A DNA stretch of 64,000 nt from Sulfurimonas sp. GTDB taxonomy: Bacteria > Campylobacterota > Campylobacteria > Campylobacterales > Sulfurimonadaceae. The stretch lies in assembly GCF_026988655.1 (NCBI RefSeq), contig NZ_JALSKT010000085.1, forward strand, positions 16,603-80,602. Reading direction: 5' to 3'. Below the pieces are notes generated by a model. It was not told the origin of the DNA, did no database searches, and saw nothing but the letters and a program-made list of their open reading frames with translations. Positions 18,277 through 27,946 of the stretch are shown piece by piece. Each line of letters starts with the position of its first letter. Within the stretch, counting starts at the first letter, position 1. The translations under genes and the position numbers were made by a program.

Positions 18277-19521
18277 TTATGCAGTTTTTTTTGAAGTTTT
18301 TTTAATGTAGACAGGTTTTTCTCCGTCCTCAATAACTTCTTTGGTTATAAGTACTTCATATCCACTGTACTCTGGAAGTTCATACATGATATCTATCATG
18401 CTTTCTTCTAAAATTGCACGTAATCCACGAGCACCAGTTTTTCTTTTGATAGCTTTTTGCGCAATTGCACGAAGAGAATCTTCTTCAAAGTTAAGCTCAA
18501 CTTCATCAATAGCAAAAAGTTTTTTGTACTGCTTAACTAGAGAGTTTTTAGGTTCAGTTAAAATACGTACCATATCATCTTCACTTATTTCATCTAATGA
18601 TGCAATAATTGGAAGACGTCCAACAAGCTCAGGGATGAGACCATAATGAACAAGATCATCAGGTTCAACCATATCAAAAGTAGGTTTTTTCTCATCTTTA
18701 GTTTTTTTCTCGTGACCAAAACCTAAAACATTTTCACCTTGTTTACGTTTTAAAAGATCTTCAAGTCCATCAAATGCGCCACCACAGATAAATAAAATAT
18801 TTGTAGTATCAATCGCTGTAAACTCTTGGTTTGGATGTTTTCTTCCACCTTTTGGCGGGATATTTACGGATGAACCTTCAATGATTTTAAGCAGAGCTTG
18901 CTGTACACCTTCCCCACTTACATCACGAGTAATAGAACGGTTTTCACTCATACGAGAGACTTTATCTACTTCATCTAAAAAGATGATACCTTTTTGTGCA
19001 CGTTCAACATCACCATCTGCAGCTTGGATGAGTTTGGTTAAAATGTTTTCAACATCTTCACCAACATATCCTGCTTCTGTTAAGCTTGTTGCATCAGCGA
19101 TGGCAAGAGGAACATTCAATACTCTTGCTATTGTTTGAGCCATAAGTGTTTTCCCTGAACCTGTTGGTCCTATAAGTAAAACATTAGATTTTGCAATCTC
19201 AGTATCATCATCTGTAATATTATGCATCTTAAAGATACGTTTATAATGATTATAAACAGCAACGCTTAAAAGCTTTCTTGCTCTTTCTTGACCGATGATA
19301 TACTCACCTAAAAAGGCATCAAGCTCTTTTGGTGTCATAAGCTGATGAACAGCATCGACTAACTCAGCATTTGACTCTTTTGCCAAATCTTTTTCATCAC
19401 CAAACATGATTTTATATGCAGAAACAACACAGTTTTTACAAATATAAACTCCATTGCCTGCTATGAGTGGATTGGATTCGCTCTCTTGCGCATCACAAAA
19501 ACTACAGTGTCTATGTATCAT
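18277..19521 (-). CDS. clpX: ATP-dependent Clp protease ATPase subunit ClpX
   Basis: 414 residues. An N-terminal C4 zinc-binding domain (Cys6, Cys9, Cys28, Cys31) precedes the AAA+ core with Walker [12 protein letters not shown], Walker [10 protein letters not shown], the pore-loop [11 protein letters not shown] and sensor-2 GARGLR. It unfolds substrates for ClpP, which is not in the window. It overlaps lpxA by four bases, so lipid A, cell-shape and proteolysis genes form one operon here. Confidence 0.96.
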   Translation of the reverse strand: MIHRHCSFCDAQESESNPLIAGNGVYICKNCVVSAYKIMFGDEKDLAKESNAELVDAVHQLMTPKELDAFLGEYIIGQERARKLLSVAVYNHYKRIFKMHNITDDDTEIAKSNVLLIGPTGSGKTLMAQTIARVLNVPLAIADATSLTEAGYVGEDVENILTKLIQAADGDVERAQKGIIFLDEVDKVSRMSENRSITRDVSGEGVQQALLKIIEGSSVNIPPKGGRKHPNQEFTAIDTTNILFICGGAFDGLEDLLKRKQGENVLGFGHEKKTKDEKKPTFDMVEPDDLVHYGLIPELVGRLPIIASLDEISEDDMVRILTEPKNSLVKQYKKLFAIDEVELNFEEDSLRAIAQKAIKRKTGARGLRAILEESMIDIMYELPEYSGYEVLITKEVIEDGEKPVYIKKTSKKTA

Positions 19522-20303
19522 ACACCCTTCCTTTCAAACGGAATACCGCGTTTAGTTTTTATTATAAAGTTACATAAGTCGATAACATGACGACTTTTTG
19601 TACTCTCAAGCAGTTGGCTTGCTACATCTTTGAGTGGTTTTCCAGACTCAAATAGTTCTCTATATGCAGACTTAAGTGCATTAATATCTTCTCTTTGGAT
19701 GTTTCTTCTAAGTCCTGTAAGATTAAGCCCACGTAATGTCGCTCTATTGCCCTCAGCCATACAAAATGGAGGCACATCTTGCGCTAAGGCACTTGCTCCG
19801 CCAATCATGGCATAGTCACCAATGTGAACAAACTGATGTATCGGTGTCATGCCACCAACAACAACATAATCACCAAGCTCAACATGACCTGCTAATGTCG
19901 CTGCGTTTGCTAGGATACAGTGGTTGCCTATGATGACATCATGACCTAAATGTACATAGCCCATAAAAAGGTTATGATTACCGATGATAGTTTTACCACC
20001 ACCACCTTTTGTTCCTGGATTGAAAAGTGTAAACTCACGAATAGTGTTGTCATCACCAATGATGAGTTCAACATCTTCTCCATTAAATTTTAAATCTTGA
20101 GGAATAGAACCTATAACGGCATGAGAAAATATTCTATTATTTTTACCAATGGTTGTTTTTCCGTAAACGCAGCTATTTTGGGCTATCGTTGTTCCATCAC
20201 CAATAGTCGCTTCACTTGAGATGAAACAAAATGGAGCGATTTCAACATCTTTTCCTATTACTGCACCATCTTCAATGACGGCTAATTCAGATATTTTTGA
20301 CAA
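19518..20303 (-). CDS. lpxA: UDP-N-acetylglucosamine acyltransferase LpxA
   Basis: 261 residues with left-handed beta-helix hexapeptide repeats over about residues 8-185 (for example [23 protein letters not shown]) and the catalytic His in [14 protein letters not shown] helical C-terminal domain follows. It adds the first acyl chain to UDP-GlcNAc in lipid A synthesis using acyl-ACP. The nearby fabZ supplies a competing branch for the same hydroxyacyl-ACP pool. Octamer copies lie at 19901 and 20165. Confidence 0.95.
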   Translation of the reverse strand: MSKISELAVIEDGAVIGKDVEIAPFCFISSEATIGDGTTIAQNSCVYGKTTIGKNNRIFSHAVIGSIPQDLKFNGEDVELIIGDDNTIREFTLFNPGTKGGGGKTIIGNHNLFMGYVHLGHDVIIGNHCILANAATLAGHVELGDYVVVGGMTPIHQFVHIGDYAMIGGASALAQDVPPFCMAEGNRATLRGLNLTGLRRNIQREDINALKSAYRELFESGKPLKDVASQLLESTKSRHVIDLCNFIIKTKRGIPFERKGV

Positions 20304-20312
20304 AATAAACTC

Positions 20313-20762
20313 TTATTTATCTACAATCATAGCTTTGAGTTCTGCTTCACTGACGAGTTTATCATCAACGTAAGCTTCACCTCTAAGCATCCAGATTGTA
20401 CCTTTTTGTTTGATTACAGTAATTCTGTATTCTAGTTTATCTCCAGGTTTTACTGGTGTTCTAAATTTTGCTTTGTCGATACTCATAAAGTAAACAACTT
20501 TATTTTGCACTTCTTCTTCTGTAAGGTCTCCCATACTTAAAAATGAGAGTACACCACCAGCTTGTGCCATACCTTCTAAGATCATAACACCAGGGTAGAT
20601 AGGATGACCCGGAAAGTGCCCTTGAAAAACTGGTTCTGAAATAGATACATTTTTGTAAGCAGTAATAGATTGACCCTTCACCAAGTCTGTAACTCTATCA
20701 ACAAGTAAGAAAGGATAGCGGTGTGGTAATATTTTTTGAATTTCTGTAACATCCATTAGCAT
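20313..20762 (-). CDS. fabZ: 3-hydroxyacyl-ACP dehydratase FabZ
   Basis: 149 residues, hot-dog fold. [13 protein letters not shown] carries the catalytic His near residue 14 and the [20 protein letters not shown] segment supplies the central hot-dog helix with the catalytic Glu. It dehydrates 3-hydroxyacyl-ACP in fatty acid elongation. Nine bases separate it from lpxA. The gap to queH (20763-20811) shows no clear hairpin. Confidence 0.95.
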   Translation of the reverse strand: MLMDVTEIQKILPHRYPFLLVDRVTDLVKGQSITAYKNVSISEPVFQGHFPGHPIYPGVMILEGMAQAGGVLSFLSMGDLTEEEVQNKVVYFMSIDKAKFRTPVKPGDKLEYRITVIKQKGTIWMLRGEAYVDDKLVSEAELKAMIVDK

Positions 20763-20811
20763 TAAAATAGCCTTATAGTAATAATTTTATGCTATTTTAT
20801 CCAATTTATTG

Positions 20812-21897
20812 TTAAGAAAAGATAATAAGTTTTTCTTTAGTGTCCTCGTAAGTCTTTGCATCAAGATAAATAGTGAGCTTAGTTTGAGGGATTTCATCTA
20901 CAACAATGATTGGTGTTAGGTCATAGTTGCTTTGAGTGATTTTCAAACGCAGTAATTGCTCTTGGTCGAAGTCTAAAGGTTTGTAGATGAGTTCATTAAT
21001 GTTCAAATAGCTTGAATTTGTCCACTCATTGTAGCTTTGAAGTGTGATAAATTTAACTTCTTCACGATTAAAATGGTGAATATCATTATAAGAAAATTCT
21101 ATACGCCCTTGTGCTCTTTTTCTAGGTAGAGTAGAGTAACTTAAAGCATAAGCTTCTATGAGATCTTTTTTACCAGAGATAAGTTTAAAATTAAACTGTC
21201 TATAGTTTAAAAATTTTTGTTTTGTAATTTTATACTCTTTACCTTCATCTTCTAGGTTATTACGTTTCGTGTACATTTCTATACGCTCTTCAATGGAAGC
21301 AGGCAGAGTTTGTCCAGAAATAGGCGAAAACATCTCATCCATAAGTTTGTCTTGTTGTTCTCTTTGCATTGTGAGTCCAAAAATACAACCACAATAATCT
21401 TGACGATACAGCTGTTCTTCTTTTGTGACACGGCTTTGATCTTGTGTTCCACCACCACTTCTGTAATCAACTGCAATAAACTCAACACCATGAGAAGCAT
21501 AAAACTCATCTCCGACACGTTTGAGTTGTTCTTGAGACTTTAAAGGACTTACAAGCAGAGTAGTTGTGATTTTTTTCTCACCAAGTTCGAGTGCTTTTTT
21601 TGCGCTTGTTGTAAAACGTTTGTCAAAACAGACTTCACAGCGAGCGCCTTTTTCAGGCTCACGTTCTAGTCCACGAACAGCTTCTAGCCAGCTTTCATAG
21701 TCATATTCACCTTCAATCAAGTCTATCCCGAGCATTTTACAGCTGCGTTTGACATCAAGTAAACGCAGTTGATATTCAGAATATGGATGAATATTTGGAT
21801 CATAAAAAAAACCAGTAAGTTTTTCTTCTGGATAATCCTTTTGGAGTTTTTCTAAAAAAAAGTGTGAGTCAACACTACAACAGATATGTACTAAAAT
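20812..21897 (-). CDS. queH: Epoxyqueuosine reductase QueH, probably starting at ATT
   Basis: QueH is a [4Fe-4S] enzyme that reduces epoxyqueuosine to queuosine in tRNA. The N-terminal VHICCSVD motif, GFFYDPNIHPYSEY, CEVCFDKRF and QDYCGCIFG supply the Cys residues and core of the family. The first ATG in frame is 21735, which would remove the essential first Cys pair. The frame is open back to a stop at 21939-21937, with no ATG, GTG or TTG between. ATT at 21897 is exactly where related proteins begin (M-L-V-H-I-C-C), and AGGA (21907-21904) lies six bases upstream, overlapping the stop of the cyclophilin gene. This gives 361 residues. Octamers at 20945, 21743 and 21761. Confidence 0.82.
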   Translation of the reverse strand: MLVHICCSVDSHFFLEKLQKDYPEEKLTGFFYDPNIHPYSEYQLRLLDVKRSCKMLGIDLIEGEYDYESWLEAVRGLEREPEKGARCEVCFDKRFTTSAKKALELGEKKITTTLLVSPLKSQEQLKRVGDEFYASHGVEFIAVDYRSGGGTQDQSRVTKEEQLYRQDYCGCIFGLTMQREQQDKLMDEMFSPISGQTLPASIEERIEMYTKRNNLEDEGKEYKITKQKFLNYRQFNFKLISGKKDLIEAYALSYSTLPRKRAQGRIEFSYNDIHHFNREEVKFITLQSYNEWTNSSYLNINELIYKPLDFDQEQLLRLKITQSNYDLTPIIVVDEIPQTKLTIYLDAKTYEDTKEKLIIFS

Positions 21898-21905
21898 ATT
21901 TTTTC

Positions 21906-22403
21906 CTAGTCTCTTTTTTCTACTACAGAGATAGAGTTAATCGCATCTTGACCTTCAATAGAGTCTAAAACTGCGAAGCTCTCTGCATCATCTTCTTCAA
22001 TTCCACCAAAAACTGTGTGAACACCATCAAGATGAGGACATGGAACAAAACAGATAAAAAATTGACTACCACCAGTGTTTGGTCCAGCGTGTGCCATTGA
22101 AAGTGTACCTTTTACATGTTTATGTACATTTTTGTCAGTTTCACATGCTATTGCCCAGTCTGGTCCGCCAGTTCCAGTACCTTGTGGACAACCACCTTGA
22201 GCCATAAAACCAGGAATTACACGGTGAAAGTTTAAGTTGTCGTAAAAACCACTGTTTGCTAAGTGTGCAAAGTTTGCAACTGTATTTGGCGCTTCTTCAG
22301 GATAAAGTTTAATCCAGATATCACCTTTACTTGTAGAGAATTTCGCGTATTGATCTTTTGCTACATTTGTTAAGTCGTATTCTTTTAATTGTTTTGTAAA
22401 CAT
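21906..22403 (-). CDS. Cyclophilin-type peptidyl-prolyl cis-trans isomerase
   Basis: 165 residues. [39 protein letters not shown] and [12 protein letters not shown] are the cyclophilin catalytic and proline-binding motifs. The frame is open upstream to 22532, but ATG 22403 has AGAGG just upstream and begins where cyclophilins begin; the extra 43 residues look non-coding and would overlap the divergent kinase gene. No signal peptide, so cytoplasmic. It is translationally close to queH, whose ribosome-binding site overlaps this stop codon. Confidence 0.93.
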   Translation of the reverse strand: MFTKQLKEYDLTNVAKDQYAKFSTSKGDIWIKLYPEEAPNTVANFAHLANSGFYDNLNFHRVIPGFMAQGGCPQGTGTGGPDWAIACETDKNVHKHVKGTLSMAHAGPNTGGSQFFICFVPCPHLDGVHTVFGGIEEDDAESFAVLDSIEGQDAINSISVVEKRD

Positions 22404-22495
22404 TTTATACCTCTTGTATTTTATTTTTGAAATTATAGTGAAATTTTTATAAATATGTCTTGTACTTTTAAAATTAAGTTTGTGATTAAAATAGG

Positions 22496-22501
22496 TATAA
22501 T
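22496..22501 (+). promoter_or_regulatory. -10 box of the sensor kinase gene
   Basis: TATAAT 25 bases before the ATG at 22527; AAGGGA sits just ahead of that ATG. Confidence 0.5.
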
Positions 22502-22526
22502 TTGGATAAGAAAAAGGGACTGAAAA

Positions 22527-23720
22527 ATGCAAAAACTAAAATTTAAATCTTTGACTATCAATCAGGCAAATACGATTACAACTATTTTTATGTTAATTTT
22601 TGTTCTTGTCTTCGCTTATTTATTGATAAAAGAAAATTATCAGGATTACGAAAGAGCACTCTACAAACAAGAACATGTTGTTTCTCAAAAAGGCGATACA
22701 CAGAAACAGTTGAAAGGACTTCTGATAAAAAATACTTTGGCAATTGCGACTCTTTCTTTTATACTTTTTGCAATAATGCTTGGATTATATAAAATATTTT
22801 ATGCATCAATACAAAATGATATTCATGCATTTTTGCATTTTTTTAAGAATGCAGCGCATACTGATGAGTTATTGCATTCAGATACAATTTATTTTAAGGA
22901 ATTTAAAGAGATGGTTGTCTATGCCAATGATATGGTAGAAACAATAAAAAAGCAAAAAGCATCGCTTAGAGAGATAAATACTATTCTTGAAAAAAAAGTA
23001 CAAAAGAAAACATTGTATTTAGAACAAGTTAATGCAAAACTTTTAGAAGAAAAAAAGTTTTCTGAGGAGATACTTTTAGCACAAAAAGAGTTTTTGCGTT
23101 ACACTGTGCATGAAACAAGCACTCCTCTTAGTGTTATCTTAACAAGTATTGAATTGTATGAAATGAAAAATAAAAAAGATAGACAGCTTGCTAAAATTGA
23201 GGCAGCTGCAAAAAATATATTTAATATATATGATGATTTAAGTTATTTGGTAAAAAAAGATCAGGTGCCTTATCCGAAAATGTCTATTGAACTGGTTTCT
23301 TATCTTAATACACGGATAGAATTTTTTAGAGATGTCGCCAATCTTTCTAAAGTGAATTTTTCATATAATAGCGATTTAGATAAGGTTTACATCTATTTTA
23401 ATGAAACAAAACTACAACGTATTGTAGACAATACAATAACAAATGCAATCAAATATACCTTGGCAGAAGAAACAGTCTTTGTGTATCTAAAGCAAAGAGG
23501 AGCAGATGTGACTTTTAGTGTATCAAGCAGGTCTAATATTATTAAAAATCCAGAGAAAATTTTTGATGCATATTATAGGGAAAATGAGAATGTAAAAGGG
23601 TTTGGCTTGGGCTTACAGCTGGTGAAAAATATTTGTCAAGAGGATAATGTGAGTATAGAAATCGATTCAAGCGATAAGTTGACTACTTTCACGTATAAAT
23701 TTAAAATGATGGGTCTATAA
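22527..23720 (+). CDS. Membrane sensor histidine kinase
   Basis: 397 residues. Two membrane helices (about 17-35 and 70-92) enclose only about 35 residues outside, too small for a known sensor domain. A coiled region leads to the H-box [12 protein letters not shown] (His near 194), the N-box [10 protein letters not shown] near 300 and a G-box [12 protein letters not shown] near 365. It shares one base with the response regulator stop/start (TAATG), so both are co-translated. The neighbouring porin, acetate permease and acetyl-CoA synthetase suggest it senses acetate supply or energy state; this is inference. It differs from CrbS kinases, which carry a fused sodium-symporter domain. This gene opens the octamer-free block. 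Confidence 0.87.
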   Translation: MQKLKFKSLTINQANTITTIFMLIFVLVFAYLLIKENYQDYERALYKQEHVVSQKGDTQKQLKGLLIKNTLAIATLSFILFAIMLGLYKIFYASIQNDIHAFLHFFKNAAHTDELLHSDTIYFKEFKEMVVYANDMVETIKKQKASLREINTILEKKVQKKTLYLEQVNAKLLEEKKFSEEILLAQKEFLRYTVHETSTPLSVILTSIELYEMKNKKDRQLAKIEAAAKNIFNIYDDLSYLVKKDQVPYPKMSIELVSYLNTRIEFFRDVANLSKVNFSYNSDLDKVYIYFNETKLQRIVDNTITNAIKYTLAEETVFVYLKQRGADVTFSVSSRSNIIKNPEKIFDAYYRENENVKGFGLGLQLVKNICQEDNVSIEIDSSDKLTTFTYKFKMMGL

Positions 23721-24373
23721 TGAAGCTTCTTTTACTCGAAGATGAAATAATGTTAAATGAGTCTATACAAGAGTATCTTCAAGAGCAGGGCCATATAATA
23801 GTAAGTTTTATAGACGGTTTTGAAGCATTCCAAAGTTTACAAAATGATGTCTATGATTTACTGATTCTGGATATAAATGTCCCAAATATAGATGGATTGA
23901 CGCTTTTGGAAAAATTGCATGAGCGTAAAATACATATACCTACAATTTATATTAGTGCTCTTGTAGATATAGAAGATATATCCCGTGCCTATGATTTAGG
24001 CTGTTATGATTACTTAAAAAAGCCTTTTCATCTAAAGGAACTCGCTTTAAAAATAGACAGGATATTGATAGATAGAGATGTCCCTTTAGTTTTTTTAAGG
24101 CTTTCAAAAAATTATACCTATGATCAGGAGAGTAATACACTCTTGTTTAACAATACCCCACAGATTCTTACAAAAAGACAAGCACAAATTATAGATATCT
24201 TAGCAAGAAACAGAGGGCGAATAGTAGACTTTGAACAGCTCCGTATCTATATATGGGATGAGCAAATTATAGATAATGCAACTATAAGAGCAGAGGTCAA
24301 CAGACTGAAAAAAAGTTTAAAAGAAGATATCATCAGTAATGTCCGTGGAATGGGATATATGATAGAAAAGTAA
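23720..24373 (+). CDS. OmpR/PhoB-type response regulator
   Basis: 217 residues. Receiver domain 1-118 with acidic pocket LLEDE, phosphorylated Asp in LLILDINVP near residue 52 and Lys in YLKKPF near 101. The winged-helix DNA-binding domain covers about 130-215, with LTKRQAQIIDILARNRG and a wing ending NVRGMGYMIEK. It overlaps the kinase by one base. Likely targets are the porin-actP-acs genes that follow, since a 139-base gap with no gene separates them. Confidence 0.92.
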   Translation: MKLLLLEDEIMLNESIQEYLQEQGHIIVSFIDGFEAFQSLQNDVYDLLILDINVPNIDGLTLLEKLHERKIHIPTIYISALVDIEDISRAYDLGCYDYLKKPFHLKELALKIDRILIDRDVPLVFLRLSKNYTYDQESNTLLFNNTPQILTKRQAQIIDILARNRGRIVDFEQLRIYIWDEQIIDNATIRAEVNRLKKSLKEDIISNVRGMGYMIEK

Positions 24374-24512
24374 GTAAGGTACTTAGAGTCTTTGTTGTTA
24401 CTTTTTGATACACAGTAAAAATAAGATTGCAATTTTATGCTAAAAATATGAATTGCTACGTTCATGCTATGTTTTGGATTTATGATTAGCCTATCAAAAA
24501 GTGGAGGTATTT

Positions 24513-25946
24513 ATGAAAAAAATTGTATTAAGTATGTTTGTTACAGCATTGCTGACAAATGTATATGCTGATTACGATGGTGTAAATATAAAGTTAAAAC
24601 ATGGTGTTACGGAAACACCAGAGGTGCATGTTCTTTCTGATGATATTAAAGAGATGTTTGGCAAAGGAAAAACAAGTGGACAGATAAGAATGTTCTATGT
24701 AGATAGAGAGTATCAAGGTGGTTCAGGAGCAGATACGCATAGAGATGCTACTGTTTTGGGTGGGCATCTTAAGTATGAGACAGCTACACTTAATGGTATT
24801 CGATTAGCTACTGCATTTTATACAGTTCAAAACTTAGGACTGCAACAACATGCTACACAATCACCAGCACTCCTTGGAACTGGATATAAATCATATTCAA
24901 TCCTTGGGGAGGGCTATCTTGGATATAACTTCAGTGAAGTTGGACTAAAGAGTGATGCAAAGCTTGGTTATCAGAGATATGATTCTTTGATGATGGGATC
25001 AGATGATGCAAGAACACTTCCTAATACTTTTAGAGCATATAAATTTGTAAGTAAGGATATAGAAAATACTACTATACAAATAGCACATGTAGATAAAATC
25101 GCATATGGAACATTTGCAAATATCTATTCAACAGGCGGAATACTTGCTGCTACTTCAGGGTATACTTCAAGAGGGATTAATGATACAACTGGAGTACAAA
25201 CGGGAGAATACTTGAATTTGGGGAGTGCAACAACAGGAAGAAAAACTGCCGGTGTTACAAATATTCAACTGAAATATACAGCGAAGAATTTCCATATAGA
25301 TCTCTCAAATGATTATGCCTGGGACCTTTATAATACACTCTATGCTGATGCTGGTATCTCTTGGAATTGTTTGCTAAACAGTGATGTAAAACCATTTGTA
25401 AAACTGCAGATGATTAAACAAAACAGTGTTGGCGGAAAATATATGCAGTACTCTCCACTTGGGGGAACTGGTGAGATAGACTCTTTTTACTGGGCGGGTA
25501 AAGTTGGGGTAAAATATGAAGGTTTTGCTGCATATCTAGCGTATTCACAAACATCTTCAAATGCAGCTGGAGATGATTCTTATAAAAATGCCATACTCAC
25601 ACAGTTTGGTGGTATGCCGGCATATACGCAGGGTATGGTGACTCGTCATATGTTTTTAGCTGGAACAAAGGCAACAAAGGTTGCTGCTGTATATAATTTT
25701 AAAAAACACGGAGTAAGTCTTTCAACAGCTGCTTATTATGCCTCTTTTGATACAGATGCAAACTCTGGATACGGTATACAAAGAACAGCAACAGAGGCTG
25801 GATTTGATATTAAATACTATCCAAAAACAATTGAAAAACTGCAGCTTCGTTTTCGTGGAAATTTTCCTAGAAAATTTGCGGAAGCAACTCCAGGAAATGA
25901 CACTGGTTGGAATGAGTACAGACTTATTGCAAACTATAACTTTTAA
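24513..25946 (+). CDS. OprD-like outer-membrane porin
   Basis: 477 residues. An open GTG lies at 24501, but ATG 24513 with GGAGG (24503-24507) five bases before it and a clean signal peptide (MKKIVLSMFVTALLTNVYA) is the start. The mature protein opens DYDGVNIKLKHG and shows alternating barrel strands such as GGHLKYETATLNGIRLATAF, ending in RLIANYNF with terminal Phe, as in Campylobacterota OprD-family porins. It probably passes small organic anions such as acetate to the ActP system downstream. The 24374-24512 gap may hold the regulator's binding site; no convincing motif is seen. Confidence 0.8.
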   Translation: MKKIVLSMFVTALLTNVYADYDGVNIKLKHGVTETPEVHVLSDDIKEMFGKGKTSGQIRMFYVDREYQGGSGADTHRDATVLGGHLKYETATLNGIRLATAFYTVQNLGLQQHATQSPALLGTGYKSYSILGEGYLGYNFSEVGLKSDAKLGYQRYDSLMMGSDDARTLPNTFRAYKFVSKDIENTTIQIAHVDKIAYGTFANIYSTGGILAATSGYTSRGINDTTGVQTGEYLNLGSATTGRKTAGVTNIQLKYTAKNFHIDLSNDYAWDLYNTLYADAGISWNCLLNSDVKPFVKLQMIKQNSVGGKYMQYSPLGGTGEIDSFYWAGKVGVKYEGFAAYLAYSQTSSNAAGDDSYKNAILTQFGGMPAYTQGMVTRHMFLAGTKATKVAAVYNFKKHGVSLSTAAYYASFDTDANSGYGIQRTATEAGFDIKYYPKTIEKLQLRFRGNFPRKFAEATPGNDTGWNEYRLIANYNF

Positions 25947-25960
25947 GAAAAGGAACGATT

Positions 25961-26284
25961 ATGACTAAAGAACAAATACAACAGGTGAAAGCAGATCCTG
26001 ATTATCAAAAACTTGTAAAAACAAGACAGGGTTTTGCTCTGAAATTAACGGTAGCTATGCTTGTAGTTTATTTTGCATTTATACTTACGATAGCTTTTGA
26101 TCCTTCAGCATTGGCTGTAACACTTTCTAGCGAGACAGTTACAACTATAGGTATCCCTATCGGTATGGTGATAATTGTATTTGCTTTCATATTGACAGGT
26201 ATATATACAAAAAGAGCCAACAGCGAGTTTGATGATCTCGCAGAAAAGGTAAAAAACAAATTAAAGGAACGTTTAGATGTTTAA
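25961..26284 (+). CDS. DUF485 membrane protein (YjcH-like)
   Basis: 107 residues. An N-terminal amphipathic segment with [11 protein letters not shown], the DUF485 hallmark, is followed by two membrane helices (about 26-46 and 66-86). It overlaps actP by eight bases. YjcH proteins are the usual co-encoded partner of ActP acetate permeases in many proteobacteria. Their exact role is not settled. Confidence 0.88.
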   Translation: MTKEQIQQVKADPDYQKLVKTRQGFALKLTVAMLVVYFAFILTIAFDPSALAVTLSSETVTTIGIPIGMVIIVFAFILTGIYTKRANSEFDDLAEKVKNKLKERLDV

Positions 26285-27944
26285 CAGAATATTTTTATTT
26301 TTAATTTTTGGCAGTATCGTAGCTTTTGCTTCTGGAACTATCAGCGGTGAGATTCAAAAACAGCCACTGAATGTGCCAGCAATTGTGATGTTTGTTATTT
26401 TTGTCGGCGCTACTTTGGGAATAACATACTGGGCAGCCAAAAGAACAAAATCTGCAAAAGATTTTTATACTGCGGGTGGTGGCATCACAGGACTGCAAAA
26501 CGGTATGGCTATTGCAGGTGATTATATGTCTGCAGCGTCATTTTTGGGAATTTCAGGACTTGTTTATCTTAAAGGATATGATGGTCTTATCTACTCTATA
26601 GGATTTTTAGTTGGTTGGCCGATTATTCTTTTTATAATTGCAGAACCATTGCGAAATCTGGGAAAATATACCTTTGCTGATGTTGCTTCGTACAGACTGC
26701 GTCAAAAACCTATTCGTATATTGGCAGCTTTTGGTTCTATTGCAACTGTTATTTTATATCTTATTGCACAAATGGTCGGTTCAGGAAAGCTGATACAGCT
26801 TCTGTTTGGTTTGCAGTATGAAGTCGCGGTTATCTTGGTCGGCGTTTTAATGATTTTGTATGTAACATTTGGCGGTATGCTTGCAACAACATGGGTACAG
26901 ATTATTAAGGCATTTTTACTACTTTCAGGTGCTACTTTTATGGCTATTGCTGTTATGGCACACTATGACTTTAGTTTTGGTGCACTCTTTGCACATGCAA
27001 CAGAATTAAAAGGGGTAGAAATCATGTCTCCGGGGGGACTTGTCTCAGACCCTGTTTCTGCAATATCTTTGGCAATCGCCTTGATGTTTGGTACAGCCGG
27101 TCTGCCACATATACTTATGAGATTTTTTACAGTTGGAAATGCCAAAGAAGCACGTAAATCAGTCTTTTATGCAACAGGTTTTATCGGATATTTTTACATA
27201 TTGACATTTATCATCGGTTTTGGTGCTATCGTTATGGTGTTTAAAAACCCTCAGTATCTGGATCTGGCAAAACAGGCAATAAGCGGTGGTTTTCCAATTC
27301 TTGGCGGAAACAATATGGCAGCTATTCACTTGTCACATGCTGTTGGCGGTGACTTTTTTCTGGGCTTTATATCAGCTGTAGCATTTGCAACGATTTTAGC
27401 TGTTGTTTCAGGTTTGACACTTGCCGGTGCTTCTGCAATTTCTCATGATCTTTATGCTTCTGTATATAAAAAAGGAGAAGTTGACGGACTTAAAGAGATG
27501 AAAGTTTCAAAAATTGCAACTGTAGTTTTAGGAATAGTAGCTATTATCATGGGTATTGCCTTTGAGAAACAAAATATCGCTTTTGTTGTCGGTCTTGCTT
27601 TTGCTATTGCGGCGTCTGCAAACTTTCCTGTACTGTTACTTTCAATGTACTGGAAAAAACTTACAACTCGCGGTGCTGTTATCGGTGGAACTTTAGGATT
27701 GGCAACTGCTGTAATGCTTGTTATTCTTGGTCCGATTGTCTGGGTACAGATCTTTGGCAATGCTGAAGCGATTTTCCCGTATAAATACCCGGCACTCTTT
27801 TCTGTAACAGTTGCCTTTGTCGGAATCTGGTTCTTCTCAGTAACTGACAAATCAAATGCTGCCAAAGAAGAGATGGAAGCCTTTGAAGCACAATACATCA
27901 GAAGTCAAACTGGTATTGGCGCTGAGGGTGCATCCGAGCATTAA
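26277..27944 (+). CDS. actP: Cation/acetate symporter ActP
   Basis: 555 residues, sodium:solute symporter family, with about 13 hydrophobic segments. The N-terminus resembles a signal/first helix ([20 protein letters not shown]). [33 protein letters not shown] is split across the first conserved loop and TM2, and the [12 protein letters not shown] segment is typical of ActP. It imports acetate and similar short monocarboxylates with Na+ or H+. Two bases separate it from the CBS/DUF294 gene, and acs follows downstream, making an acetate uptake and activation unit. Confidence 0.88.
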   Translation: MFNRIFLFLIFGSIVAFASGTISGEIQKQPLNVPAIVMFVIFVGATLGITYWAAKRTKSAKDFYTAGGGITGLQNGMAIAGDYMSAASFLGISGLVYLKGYDGLIYSIGFLVGWPIILFIIAEPLRNLGKYTFADVASYRLRQKPIRILAAFGSIATVILYLIAQMVGSGKLIQLLFGLQYEVAVILVGVLMILYVTFGGMLATTWVQIIKAFLLLSGATFMAIAVMAHYDFSFGALFAHATELKGVEIMSPGGLVSDPVSAISLAIALMFGTAGLPHILMRFFTVGNAKEARKSVFYATGFIGYFYILTFIIGFGAIVMVFKNPQYLDLAKQAISGGFPILGGNNMAAIHLSHAVGGDFFLGFISAVAFATILAVVSGLTLAGASAISHDLYASVYKKGEVDGLKEMKVSKIATVVLGIVAIIMGIAFEKQNIAFVVGLAFAIAASANFPVLLLSMYWKKLTTRGAVIGGTLGLATAVMLVILGPIVWVQIFGNAEAIFPYKYPALFSVTVAFVGIWFFSVTDKSNAAKEEMEAFEAQYIRSQTGIGAEGASEH

Positions 27945-27946
27945 TC

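Noticed and set aside
21906..22532. Cyclophilin with a 43-residue N-terminal extension
   Set aside because: The extension has no signal-peptide form, would overlap the divergent kinase gene, and ATG 22403 has a good ribosome-binding site.
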